In this document: in pieces, positions 1 through 5,902 of the stretch | How the letters are laid out: each line of letters starts with the position of its first letter | Position numbering within the stretch: the first letter of the stretch is position 1 | Source: Rhodospirillales bacterium | Lineage (GTDB): Bacteria; Pseudomonadota; Alphaproteobacteria; Rhodospirillales; UBA2165 | Length of the DNA: 6,695 nt | Direction: 5' to 3' | NCBI GenBank assembly: GCA_013204125.1 | Contig: JABMOP010000127.1 | Coordinates: forward strand, 1 to 6,695 | Position numbers and translations under genes: made by a program | Notes under the pieces: generated by a model | Told to the model about the DNA's origin: nothing | The model's input: only the letters and a program-made list of their open reading frames with translations | Database searches by the model: none

Positions 1-2
1 CT

Positions 3-107
3 CATGATGAAGCTAATGAATTCAAAAATGGCGACAAGGTGTCTATCCGGGAATGCCGTCCAATATCGAAGCTAAAAAGTTGGGAAGTCGTCGGCAAGAC
101 TGAGTAA
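3..107 (+). CDS. rpsQ: 30S ribosomal protein S17, C-terminal part (5' end outside window)
   Basis: S17 is a primary 16S rRNA-binding protein of the small subunit with an OB-type fold. The frame beginning at position 3 reads 34 codons to a TAA at 105-107. The visible peptide contains the family's C-terminal block, with a HDE start, a GDKV turn, then IRECRPISKLKSW and a short VVGKTE tail. This matches the usual pattern of a GD-V-I-E-RP-SK-K-W motif. Position directly upstream of rplN is the standard place for rpsQ in the cluster. Only about the last 40% of the usual 80-odd residues is present, because the window begins inside the gene. The identification is firm from motif and context together. 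Confidence 0.95.
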   Translation, partial: HDEANEFKNGDKVSIRECRPISKLKSWEVVGKTE

Positions 108-143
108 TCAGTTCGGCGAGGCTCTCTCGAAAGGAATAGAAAT

Positions 144-512
144 ATGATTCAGATGCAAACCAACCTGGAGGTGGCGGATAACTCCGGTGCCCGGCGGGTG
201 CAGTGCATCAAGGTGCTAGGCGGATCAAAACGCAGGTTTGCGTCCGTTGGTGATGTGATTGTGGTTTCCGTCAAAGAAGCAATTCCGCGTGGGCGCGTGA
301 AAAAAGGTGAAGTACACCGCGCCGTTGTCGTTCGGACGGCCAAGGCCATCCGCCGCAGTGATGGCAGTGCAATTCGTTTTGACAGCAACGCCGCTGTTTT
401 GATCGATCAACAAAATGAGCCTATTGGGACCCGTATATTTGGCCCGGTGACGCGGGAGTTGCGTGCAAAAAATTATATGAAAATTATTTCGCTCGCGCCG
501 GAGGTGCTCTAG
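144..512 (+). CDS. rplN: 50S ribosomal protein L14
   Basis: L14 is a universal large-subunit protein that binds 23S rRNA and contributes to an inter-subunit bridge with 16S rRNA. The product is 122 residues, the usual bacterial length. The N-terminus MIQMQTNLEVADNSGAR is the classical L14 start, GRVKKGEVHRAVVVRT (50-65) is the central signature, and the RFDSNAAVLID (78-88) and FGPVTREL (99-106) blocks follow. The start ATG is preceded by AAGGAA at 131-136. It lies 36 bases after rpsQ, and its last codons carry the Shine-Dalgarno sequence for rplX, which begins on the base after the stop. Nothing is unusual in the protein. Confidence 0.99.
   Translation: MIQMQTNLEVADNSGARRVQCIKVLGGSKRRFASVGDVIVVSVKEAIPRGRVKKGEVHRAVVVRTAKAIRRSDGSAIRFDSNAAVLIDQQNEPIGTRIFGPVTRELRAKNYMKIISLAPEVL
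500..504 (+). promoter_or_regulatory. Ribosome binding site of rplX inside the end of rplN
   Basis: GGAGG lies 8 bases before the rplX ATG at 513, within the final codons of rplN. With the rplN TAG stop immediately followed by the ATG, ribosomes ending on rplN can readily restart on rplX, so the pair is probably translationally coupled (inference). Confidence 0.8.
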
Positions 513-830
513 ATGTCTGCCAAAATTAAGAAAGGCGACAAAGTTTTTGTGCTCGCCGGTAAGGATAAGGGGAAAACCGGTGAAGTATTGAAAATGCTGC
601 GCGCCGGTGACCGGGCAATTGTGCAAGGTGTCAACATGGCCAAGCGCCATGTGCGGGCATCCCAAGGCGGCCCTGGCGGCATTACCGAAAAAGAAGCGTC
701 GATCAATTTGTCAAACTTGGCACATGTTGATCCCAAAGATAACAAACCGACACGTGTCGGCATCCGCACACTCGAGGACGGGCGCAAGGTGCGCTTCGCC
801 AAGAGATCGGGTGAAGTCATTGATATATAA
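513..830 (+). CDS. rplX: 50S ribosomal protein L24
   Basis: L24 is an early assembly protein of the large subunit that binds the 5' region of 23S rRNA and later sits near the peptide exit tunnel. The 105-residue product has the N-terminal KOW motif, KIKKGDKVFVLAGKDKGKTGEV (residues 4-25). It then has the NMAKRHVR block (41-48), a glycine-rich GGPGGI turn, and the L24 C-terminal part with ASINLSNLAHVDP (62-74) and TRVGIRTLEDGRKVRFAKRSG (80-100). Length is normal for the family. The start directly abuts the rplN stop, and the GGAGG at 500-504 supports it. The stop is 11 bases before rplE. Confidence 0.99.
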   Translation: MSAKIKKGDKVFVLAGKDKGKTGEVLKMLRAGDRAIVQGVNMAKRHVRASQGGPGGITEKEASINLSNLAHVDPKDNKPTRVGIRTLEDGRKVRFAKRSGEVIDI

Positions 831-841
831 GGAAGGTTGAG

Positions 842-1381
842 ATGTCTCGCTTACGCGAATATTTCGATTCCGATGTACGTCCGGCTCTTATGTCGGAATT
901 CGCATACGGCAATGTAATGCAGGTCCCGAAGATCGAAAAGATCGTCATAAATATGGGCGTGGGCGAAGCTTCCCAGGACCGTAAAAAGATCGAATCTGCT
1001 GTCACGGAAATGACCCAAATTGCCGGTCAGAAACCGGTGATTACGGTTGCACGGAAATCCATTGCAGCGTTTAAGCTACGTGATGGCATGACCGTAGGCT
1101 GCAAGGTGACATTGCGCGGTGAACGCATGTACGAATTCCTTGACCGATTGATCAACATTGCGCTGCCGCGGGTTCGTGATTTTAGGGGATTATCGCCGCG
1201 CAGCTTTGATGGACGTGGAAATTATTCCCTCGGTATCAAGGAACAGATTGTGTTCCCGGAAATCAATTACGATCGAATTGATCGAATTCGCGGCATGGAC
1301 GTGGTGATTTGCACCACGGCCAGTACCGATGATGAAGCAAGAGCGCTCCTCGTTGGTTTCAACATGCCTTTTGGAAGTTAA
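842..1381 (+). CDS. rplE: 50S ribosomal protein L5
   Basis: L5 binds 5S rRNA, is part of the central protuberance, and contacts P-site tRNA and the small subunit. The product is 179 residues, the standard bacterial length. Visible family blocks are VPKIEKIVINMGVGEA (28-43), AGQKPVITVARKSIAAFKLR (61-80) and LPRVRDFRGLSPRSFDGRGN (108-127), followed by YSLGIKEQIVFPEI and the DRIDRIRGMDV segment (144-154). A good Shine-Dalgarno, AAGGAAGG at 829-836, starts in the rplX stop codon and ends 5 bases before the ATG. In Escherichia coli the rplX-rplE junction is where S8 represses the operon. I could not recognise an equivalent S8-binding helix here by eye. Confidence 0.99.
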   Translation: MSRLREYFDSDVRPALMSEFAYGNVMQVPKIEKIVINMGVGEASQDRKKIESAVTEMTQIAGQKPVITVARKSIAAFKLRDGMTVGCKVTLRGERMYEFLDRLINIALPRVRDFRGLSPRSFDGRGNYSLGIKEQIVFPEINYDRIDRIRGMDVVICTTASTDDEARALLVGFNMPFGS

Positions 1382-1404
1382 ACGGAAAACGGAGTTTAAA
1401 TGGG

Positions 1405-1710
1405 ATGGCCAAAACGAGCGTCATCGAGAGAAATAAGAAGCGGGAACGCCTGGTGAAGAAATTTTCTGCCAAGCGCGCACAGCTGAAAACAATGGCAAAG
1501 GATGAATCCTTGTCGTTGGAAGAACGCTTTAATGCACGCATGAAGCTTTCTCAACTGCCGCGTGATTCTTCGCCGGTGCGAGTTCGCCTTAGATGCGAAT
1601 TATCGGGCCGCGGTCGCGGTAACTACAAGAAATTTCGTTTGTCGCGGATTGCATTGCGTGATCTTGCGGCGCTGGGACAGATTCCCGGCATGGTTAAGTC
1701 AAGCTGGTAA
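1405..1710 (+). CDS. rpsN: 30S ribosomal protein S14, long cysteine-poor (non-zinc) type
   Basis: S14 is a small-subunit head protein that assembles late with S3, S10 and S13/S19. The 101-residue product is the long form without zinc ribbon: only one cysteine (Cys64) is present, so it cannot form the CxxC pairs of the short zinc-binding S14. Start (MAKTSVIERNKKRERLVKKF) and end (LSRIALRDLAALGQIPGMVKSSW, 79-101) are typical. The usual GRPRG turn reads GRGRG here (68-72). The gap from rplE is 23 bases with GGAG at 1391-1394. The ATG at 1405 is chosen because it gives the conserved MAKTS start. Another ATG at 1400 is out of frame and closes after 18 codons. Confidence 0.98.
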   Translation: MAKTSVIERNKKRERLVKKFSAKRAQLKTMAKDESLSLEERFNARMKLSQLPRDSSPVRVRLRCELSGRGRGNYKKFRLSRIALRDLAALGQIPGMVKSSW

Positions 1711-1717
1711 GGGAGGG
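1711..1717 (+). promoter_or_regulatory. Ribosome binding site of rpsH
   Basis: GGGAGGG begins on the base after the rpsN stop and ends 9 bases before the ATG at 1727. It decides the rpsH start. The open frame extends back to 1562 inside rpsN, but that upstream part overlaps conserved rpsN coding and has no S8 similarity. Confidence 0.75.
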
Positions 1718-1726
1718 AACGATCAT

Positions 1727-2125
1727 ATGTCTATGAGCGATCCTGTCGCTGATTTATTAACTCGAATTCGGAACGGACAACAAGCCGGCAAGGATGCCGT
1801 TGTTGCGCCTGCATCCAAATTTCGTATGGGCCTTCTCGATGTTTTGAAGAGGGAAGGATATATCCGTAACTACGAAAGCTATAACGTGCGTTCCGGTGTC
1901 AATGAAGTGCGTATTGAATTGAAATATTTCGATGGTGAACCCGTCATCAAGCAGATCAACCGTGTATCGCGGCCGGGTCAACGCGTCTATTCGCGCATCG
2001 CCGATTTGCCGAAATTTTATAACGGACTTGGTATTGCAATTTTGTCCACACCGCGGGGCGTCATGTCCGACAATGAGGCGCGCGAAGCCAACGTGGGTGG
2101 GGAAGTTCTCTGCCAGGTATTTTGA
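1727..2125 (+). CDS. rpsH: 30S ribosomal protein S8
   Basis: S8 is a primary binder of the 16S rRNA central domain, and in enterobacteria it is also the translational repressor of the spc operon. The 132-residue product begins MSMSDPVADLLTRIRNG, the standard S8 N-terminus, and ends with the strongly conserved ILSTPRGVMSDNEAREANVG (105-124) and GEVLCQVF. Middle blocks include SRPGQRVYSR (81-90) and LPKFYNGLGIAIL. The frame is open upstream to 1562, but the start at 1727 is supported by the GGGAGGG site and by the family's length. A second ATG two codons in (1733) would give MSDPV and cannot be excluded as the true start. The gene lies 16 bases after rpsN. Confidence 0.98.
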   Translation: MSMSDPVADLLTRIRNGQQAGKDAVVAPASKFRMGLLDVLKREGYIRNYESYNVRSGVNEVRIELKYFDGEPVIKQINRVSRPGQRVYSRIADLPKFYNGLGIAILSTPRGVMSDNEAREANVGGEVLCQVF

Positions 2126-2130
2126 TTTAT

Positions 2131-2147
2131 CGGGAACTCGTTTCCCG
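2131..2147 (+). other. Short inverted repeat between rpsH and rplF
   Basis: CGGGAA (2131-2136) and TTCCCG (2142-2147) form a perfect 6-bp stem with a 5-base loop, CTCGT. It begins 5 bases after the rpsH stop and ends just before the rplF Shine-Dalgarno at 2150-2155. There is no T-tract, so it is not an intrinsic terminator. In the message it could be a small processing or spacing hairpin. A function is not shown. Confidence 0.45.
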
Positions 2148-2163
2148 TAGAGGAGTTTGAACA

Positions 2164-2697
2164 ATGTCGCGCGTAGGTCTCACACCGGTCGAAATACCCG
2201 AAGGCGTAGCTGTCGAAATTTCGGGCAGCACTCTGACCGCTAAGGGAAAACAAGGTGAATTGAGCCTGAAATTTGTCGATGTGGTCGCCCCCAGTATTGA
2301 TGGCACCCAACTTTGGGTTAAGCCTCTGGATGACGCCTTAAATACCCGTAAGCTTTGGGGCACGTTTCGCCGCCTCGCGGGCAATGTGGTCCAAGGCGTA
2401 CACGAAGGATTTACCCGTGAGTTGCAAATCAACGGTGTTGGTTATCGGGCGCAGGTTCAAGGCAAAGAACTGGTGATGCAATTGGGCTATAGCCACGAAA
2501 TCAAATTCCCAATTCCGGAGGGGATAAAGATTAACTGCGCGACACAAACGGAGATTTCGGTTTTTGGCGCCGATAAACAATTGGTCGGTAGTGTTGCGGC
2601 GAAAATCCGAGCATTCAGGCCGCCGGAGCCCTATAAAGGCAAGGGCATTAAATACACGGATGAATTGATCGTCCGCAAAGAAGGAAAGAAGAAGTAG
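2164..2697 (+). CDS. rplF: 50S ribosomal protein L6
   Basis: L6 binds 23S rRNA near the sarcin-ricin loop and the factor-binding site of the large subunit. The 177-residue product has the expected two similar domains (roughly 11-82 and 90-165) and ends with the L6 signature RPPEPYKGKGIKYTDE (152-167) and the basic RKEGKKK tail. GADKQLVGSVAAKIR (135-149) is also typical. The start MSRVGLTPVEIPEGV differs slightly from the commoner MSRIGKKPV, with LT replacing the two lysines. GAGGAG at 2150-2155 lies 8 bases before the ATG. The gap from rpsH is 38 bases, and rplR starts only 2 bases after the stop, suggesting coupling. Confidence 0.99.
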   Translation: MSRVGLTPVEIPEGVAVEISGSTLTAKGKQGELSLKFVDVVAPSIDGTQLWVKPLDDALNTRKLWGTFRRLAGNVVQGVHEGFTRELQINGVGYRAQVQGKELVMQLGYSHEIKFPIPEGIKINCATQTEISVFGADKQLVGSVAAKIRAFRPPEPYKGKGIKYTDELIVRKEGKKK

Positions 2698-2699
2698 CC

Positions 2700-3068
2700 A
2701 TGGAGTCGACAAAACAACTCTTTGCACGCCGCCGCTATCGGACCCGTGGTAATTTACGCCTCGGCAATCCGAATAATGTGCGGATGCGGTTGACGGTTTT
2801 TCGTTCCGGTAAACATATTTATGCGCAGGTGATCGACGATGCCAAAGGCCAAACCTTGGCGGCAGCGTCCTCATTGGACAAGGAATTGAAAAGCAAAATT
2901 AAAAACGGTTCTGGAGTTGGTGCTGCGGTCGAAGTTGGAAAGCTTGTCGCCGAACGCGCCAAGAAAGCCGGTGTCGGCGACGTCGTGTTTGACCGTGGCG
3001 GTTATTTATTTCACGGCAGGGTAAAAGCCCTAGCCGAAGCGGCCCGCGAAAGCGGCCTGAAGTTTTAG
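2700..3068 (+). CDS. rplR: 50S ribosomal protein L18
   Basis: L18 binds 5S rRNA together with L5 and joins it to the large subunit central protuberance. The 122-residue product has the arginine-rich N-terminus (ARRRYRTRGNLR, 9-20), the core RLTVFRSGKHIYAQVIDD (30-47) and the closing signature FDRGGYLFHGRVKALAEAAR (97-116) followed by ESGLKF. The segment before the core reads NNVRMRLTVFRS, where many homologues have a proline in place of Met29; this is a mild divergence. The start is 2 bases after the rplF stop. The likely Shine-Dalgarno, AAGGA at 2681-2685, lies inside rplF and is spaced rather far (14 bases), so initiation probably depends on ribosomes finishing rplF. Confidence 0.99.
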   Translation: MESTKQLFARRRYRTRGNLRLGNPNNVRMRLTVFRSGKHIYAQVIDDAKGQTLAAASSLDKELKSKIKNGSGVGAAVEVGKLVAERAKKAGVGDVVFDRGGYLFHGRVKALAEAARESGLKF

Positions 3069-3080
3069 GAGCTATAAAAT

Positions 3081-3620
3081 ATGGCACATGGACCATCACA
3101 ACGCGGCGAACAGGATCTGATCGACAAGCTTGTCAGCATCAACCGTGTTGCCAAAGTGGTGAAGGGCGGACGCCGGTTTGGGTTTGCTGCACTCGTGGTT
3201 ATTGGCGACGGCAAGGGACGCGTTGGTTACGGCACCGGCAAGGCGCGCGAAGTTCCCGAAGCTATTCGTAAAGCAACAGAATCTGCGAAAACCAAATTGA
3301 TCCGGGTACCGCTCCGCGAAGGGCGGACGCTTCATCACGATGTCAACGGACATTTTGGTGCCGGCAATGTGGTCGTTCGTGCGGCGCCGGCAGGAACCGG
3401 AATTATTGCCGGCGGCCCGATGCGCGCTGTGTTTGAATCCCTCGGCTTGCAAGATGTGGTTGCCAAATCGACAGGCAGCTCGAACCCGCACAACATGATC
3501 AAAGCAACATTCGATGCGTTACAGAATTTGGCTTCGCCGCGTTCCATTGCCAGTAAGCGCGGTAAAAAAGTTAGCGATATTGTTGGTCGGCGGGAAGTAG
3601 CCGCCCAGGCCACAGAGTAG
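3081..3620 (+). CDS. rpsE: 30S ribosomal protein S5
   Basis: S5 lies on the back of the small subunit near the mRNA entry and helps decoding accuracy. The 179-residue product carries the S5 signature KVVKGGRRFGFAALVVIGDG (25-44), with GRVGYGTGKAREVPEAIRKA (46-65) after it. The C-terminal domain has PLREGRTLHHDV (77-88), FGAGNVVVRAAPAGTGIIAG (92-111) and GSSNPHNMIKATFDAL (132-147). It is about a dozen residues longer than the E. coli protein, as common in alphaproteobacteria. AGGAG at 3067-3071 overlaps the rplR stop and is 9 bases from the ATG. The N-terminus is short, without the long arginine-rich lead-in seen in some relatives. Confidence 0.99.
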   Translation: MAHGPSQRGEQDLIDKLVSINRVAKVVKGGRRFGFAALVVIGDGKGRVGYGTGKAREVPEAIRKATESAKTKLIRVPLREGRTLHHDVNGHFGAGNVVVRAAPAGTGIIAGGPMRAVFESLGLQDVVAKSTGSSNPHNMIKATFDALQNLASPRSIASKRGKKVSDIVGRREVAAQATE

Positions 3621-3636
3621 GTATGGAGTTAAGTTA

Positions 3637-3834
3637 ATGGCTGACGCTAAAAAGAACACTGTTACGGTCACTCAGGTGGGAAGTTCTATCGGCCGTAAGA
3701 ACGATCAACGTGCGACGTTGATCGGATTGGGTCTTAACAAGATGCATAGAACGCGCACGCTGGAGGATACGTCTTCAGTCCGCGGTATGATCACCAAGGT
3801 TCAGCACTTGGTCAAAGTCGAGGACGGCGCTTAA
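3637..3834 (+). CDS. rpmD: 50S ribosomal protein L30
   Basis: L30 is a small large-subunit protein present in most but not all bacteria. The 65-residue product begins MADAKKNTVTVTQVGSSIGR and contains QRATLIGLGLNKMHRTRTLE (24-43), then DTSSVRGMITKVQHLVKVE, the whole L30 pattern in full length. GGAG at 3625-3628 lies 8 bases before the ATG. It lies 16 bases after rpsE and 32 bases before rplO, the conserved rpsE-rpmD-rplO order. Nothing unusual is seen. Confidence 0.98.
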   Translation: MADAKKNTVTVTQVGSSIGRKNDQRATLIGLGLNKMHRTRTLEDTSSVRGMITKVQHLVKVEDGA

Positions 3835-3866
3835 ATTCAGGCGCTGGATCAACGAAAGGTTTCGAA

Positions 3867-4487
3867 ATGAAGTTGAACGATTTACGTGACAATGAAGGGG
3901 CGCGCCACCCAAGGATTAGGGTCGGGCGTGGTCCGGCATCTGGCAAAGGTAAAACTGCAGGCCGCGGCCAAAAAGGCCAAAAGTCACGAAGCGGCGTATC
4001 TTTGGTCGGTTTCGAAGGTGGCCAGATGCCTCTTTACCGGCGCATGCCGAAGCGTGGTTTTCATAATATTTTTGCTAAGTCGTTCGAGGTTGTTAACATC
4101 GGGAGCTTGCAAAAGGCCATTGATGATAAAAAATTGAACACCGAGGGTAAAATTGACGCCGATGTACTCAAAACGGCAGGCCTGATCCGCAATAAAAGTG
4201 ATGGTGTGCGCCTACTGGGCAAGGGTGCGTTAAAAGCCTCGGTGACAATCGAAGTTTGGGGTGCCAGTAAATCTGCAATCGCTGCGGTAGAAAGCGCCGG
4301 CGGCAAAATTGAAGTGCTTGCGCCGCCCAAACCGGAAAAGGTTGAAAAGAAACGCAAAAACGCCAAATCAAAACTTGCCCCGGTAAAAGACGGCGATAAA
4401 GCGGAAAGCGCAGCAGAATCTGGGTCTGATGAAAAAGGCAAATTACAATCGGGCGACACGGATGAAACCGATAGCGACGTAGGCTAA
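3867..4487 (+). CDS. rplO: 50S ribosomal protein L15 with long charged C-terminal extension
   Basis: L15 is a late-assembly 23S rRNA-binding protein of the large subunit. Residues 1-151 are a normal L15: MKLNDLRDNEGARHPRIRVG, the glycine/lysine-rich SGKGKTAGRGQKGQKSRSG (25-43), GFEGGQMPLYRRMPKRGF (48-65) and the C-terminal domain with IEVWGASKSAIAAVESAGG (128-146). The protein is 206 residues, whereas bacterial L15 is usually about 145-165, so roughly 50 residues are extra. This tail (152-206) has 10 Lys/Arg against 4 Asp/Glu in 155-178, then 9 acidic and 2 basic residues in 179-206, and looks disordered. The frame is uninterrupted to TAA. The Shine-Dalgarno is modest (GAAAGG at 3854-3859). 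The core identity is certain; the tail's role is unknown. Confidence 0.98.
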   Translation: MKLNDLRDNEGARHPRIRVGRGPASGKGKTAGRGQKGQKSRSGVSLVGFEGGQMPLYRRMPKRGFHNIFAKSFEVVNIGSLQKAIDDKKLNTEGKIDADVLKTAGLIRNKSDGVRLLGKGALKASVTIEVWGASKSAIAAVESAGGKIEVLAPPKPEKVEKKRKNAKSKLAPVKDGDKAESAAESGSDEKGKLQSGDTDETDSDVG

Positions 4488-4561
4488 CCATCATTAATTT
4501 GATGAAGTTACCCGGTTTGGTTTCTTAAGAATGCGCGCGTAATCGAAGGTCGAAAAAGCAA
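4488..4561 (+). other. rplO-secY intergenic leader
   Basis: This 74-base gap is the longest inside the spc block. It contains two tiny in-phase start-stop runs, 4502-4528 (8 codons plus TAA) and 4531-4542 (3 codons plus TAA), and a weak GAAGG (4545-4549) 12 bases before the secY ATG. I see no convincing promoter and no hairpin with T-tract, so transcription most likely runs through from rplO. Confidence 0.5.
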
Positions 4562-5902
4562 ATGGCATCTGCCGCAGAACAATTGGCCGCTAATCTAAAT
4601 TTCGGCGCTTTTTCGAAGGCGACCGAATTGAAGAAACGCCTGTGGTTTACCTTGTTCGCGCTTATTGTTTACCGGCTCGGCACTTATATTCCTCTGCCTG
4701 GTATTGATCCCGTAATTTTAAATGACATTTTCAGCAAACAAGCAGGCGGCATATTAGGCATGTTCAATATGTTTGCCGGCGGCGCACTTGGCCGCATGAC
4801 GATATTTGCCTTGAATATCATGCCGTATATTTCTGCCTCCATTATTATGCAGCTTATGACGGCGCTATCGCCGGGAATGGCCCAGCTCAAGAAAGAAGGC
4901 GAACAAGGCCGCAAAAAAATCAATCAATACACCCGATATCTGACTGTCGTGATCGCTTTATTTCAATCCTACGGTATCGCCGTTGGACTTGAAGGAATGA
5001 CCAGTTCCCAGGGAAGCGCGGTTATTGATCCAGGTGCATTTTTCCGCTTCACTTCGGTGGTAACTTTGGTCGGCGGCACTATATTCCTGATGTGGTTGGG
5101 TGAACAAATTACGGCGCGCGGCGTCGGCAACGGCATATCTCTCATTATATTCGCAGGAATTGTCGCTGAATTACCGGCCGCTTTGGCGTCGACGCTGGAA
5201 CTTGGGCGGACCGGTGCATTGTCTTCGCTTTTCATCGCGTTATTGCTGGTTGGTGCGGTGGCCGTCATTTACGGCATCGTATTTGTTGAACGAGCGCAGC
5301 GAAAATTATTGGTACAATATCCAAAACGTCAGATGGGCAATAAAATGTTCGGCGGCGAAAGTTCGCACTTGCCTCTAAAAATCAATACGTCCGGTGTCAT
5401 CCCGTTGATATTTGCAAGCTCAATTCTCTTGATGCCGATTACGTTGATTAGTTTTACGGCAAGCCAAGGGCCGGGATTTTTGACGACTGTGGCCGCCTTT
5501 ATGGGACGCGGGCAGCCAGCCTATCTGTTGCTGTATGCCACATTCATATCGTTTTTTGCATTTTTCTACACGGCAGTGGTCTTCAATCCGGAAGAAACTG
5601 CGGACAATTTGAAAAAATACGGTGGATTTATTCCAGGTATCCGCCCCGGCAAAAACACCTCTGATTACCTTAGCTATGTTTTGACCCGCTTGACCGTGGT
5701 CGGCGCAATTTATCTTGTTTTAATCGCCATTTTACCTGAAATGCTGATTGCGCGGTTTTCGGTGCCGTTCTTTTTCGGAGGTACAAGTCTGCTGATCGTA
5801 GTTTCGGTAACTTTGGATACAGTCGCACAAATTCAATCACATCTTCTGGCTCATCAATATGAGGGGCTGATTAAAAAATCGAGATTGAAGGGACGACGTT
5901 AG
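4562..5902 (+). CDS. secY: Protein translocase channel subunit SecY
   Basis: SecY forms the inner-membrane channel of the SecYEG translocon, through which proteins are exported with SecA or inserted co-translationally by ribosomes. The 446-residue product has ten hydrophobic segments, roughly at 26-44, 75-100, 124-144, 162-179, 190-212, 220-243, 276-298, 318-341, 375-393 and 398-420. Hallmarks are LGTYIPLPGID (39-49), the GEQITARGVGNGISLIIFAG block (180-199), the cytosolic loop ERAQRKLLVQYPKRQ (243-257), LPLKINTSGVIPLIFASSIL (270-289), and the loop NPEETADNLKKYGGFIPGIR (342-361) that contacts SecA and ribosome. The last segment ends FFGGTSLLIVVSVTLDTVAQ (404-423) before a basic cytosolic tail. 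The stop TAG shares its G with the adk GTG start. Full length, no defects. Confidence 0.99.
   Translation: MASAAEQLAANLNFGAFSKATELKKRLWFTLFALIVYRLGTYIPLPGIDPVILNDIFSKQAGGILGMFNMFAGGALGRMTIFALNIMPYISASIIMQLMTALSPGMAQLKKEGEQGRKKINQYTRYLTVVIALFQSYGIAVGLEGMTSSQGSAVIDPGAFFRFTSVVTLVGGTIFLMWLGEQITARGVGNGISLIIFAGIVAELPAALASTLELGRTGALSSLFIALLLVGAVAVIYGIVFVERAQRKLLVQYPKRQMGNKMFGGESSHLPLKINTSGVIPLIFASSILLMPITLISFTASQGPGFLTTVAAFMGRGQPAYLLLYATFISFFAFFYTAVVFNPEETADNLKKYGGFIPGIRPGKNTSDYLSYVLTRLTVVGAIYLVLIAILPEMLIARFSVPFFFGGTSLLIVVSVTLDTVAQIQSHLLAHQYEGLIKKSRLKGRR

Noticed and set aside
225..665. Long reverse-strand open frames, here and at 2338-2874, 3096-3491 and 4061-4459
   Set aside because: They lie opposite certain ribosomal protein genes, cross gene boundaries and show no recognisable protein features; they are shadows.
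800..860. Search for an S8-binding repressor helix at the rplX-rplE junction, as in Escherichia coli
   Set aside because: No stem with the expected internal bulge could be recognised by eye; a covariance search would be needed to decide.
1271..1288. Tandem repeat of the 9-mer GATCGAATT inside rplE
   Set aside because: It encodes DRIDRI in a segment where L5 proteins conserve a similar D-x-x-D-R-x-R pattern, so the repeat follows from the protein and codon choice.
1562..1726. Upstream open extension of the rpsH frame
   Set aside because: It lies over conserved rpsN coding sequence and has no S8 similarity; the ribosome site at 1711-1717 fixes the start at 1727.
4499..4530. Possible promoter before secY (TTGATG with TTAAGA)
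   Set aside because: The second box fits TATAAT poorly and the spacing is wrong for the better alternatives; read-through from rplO is the simpler reading.
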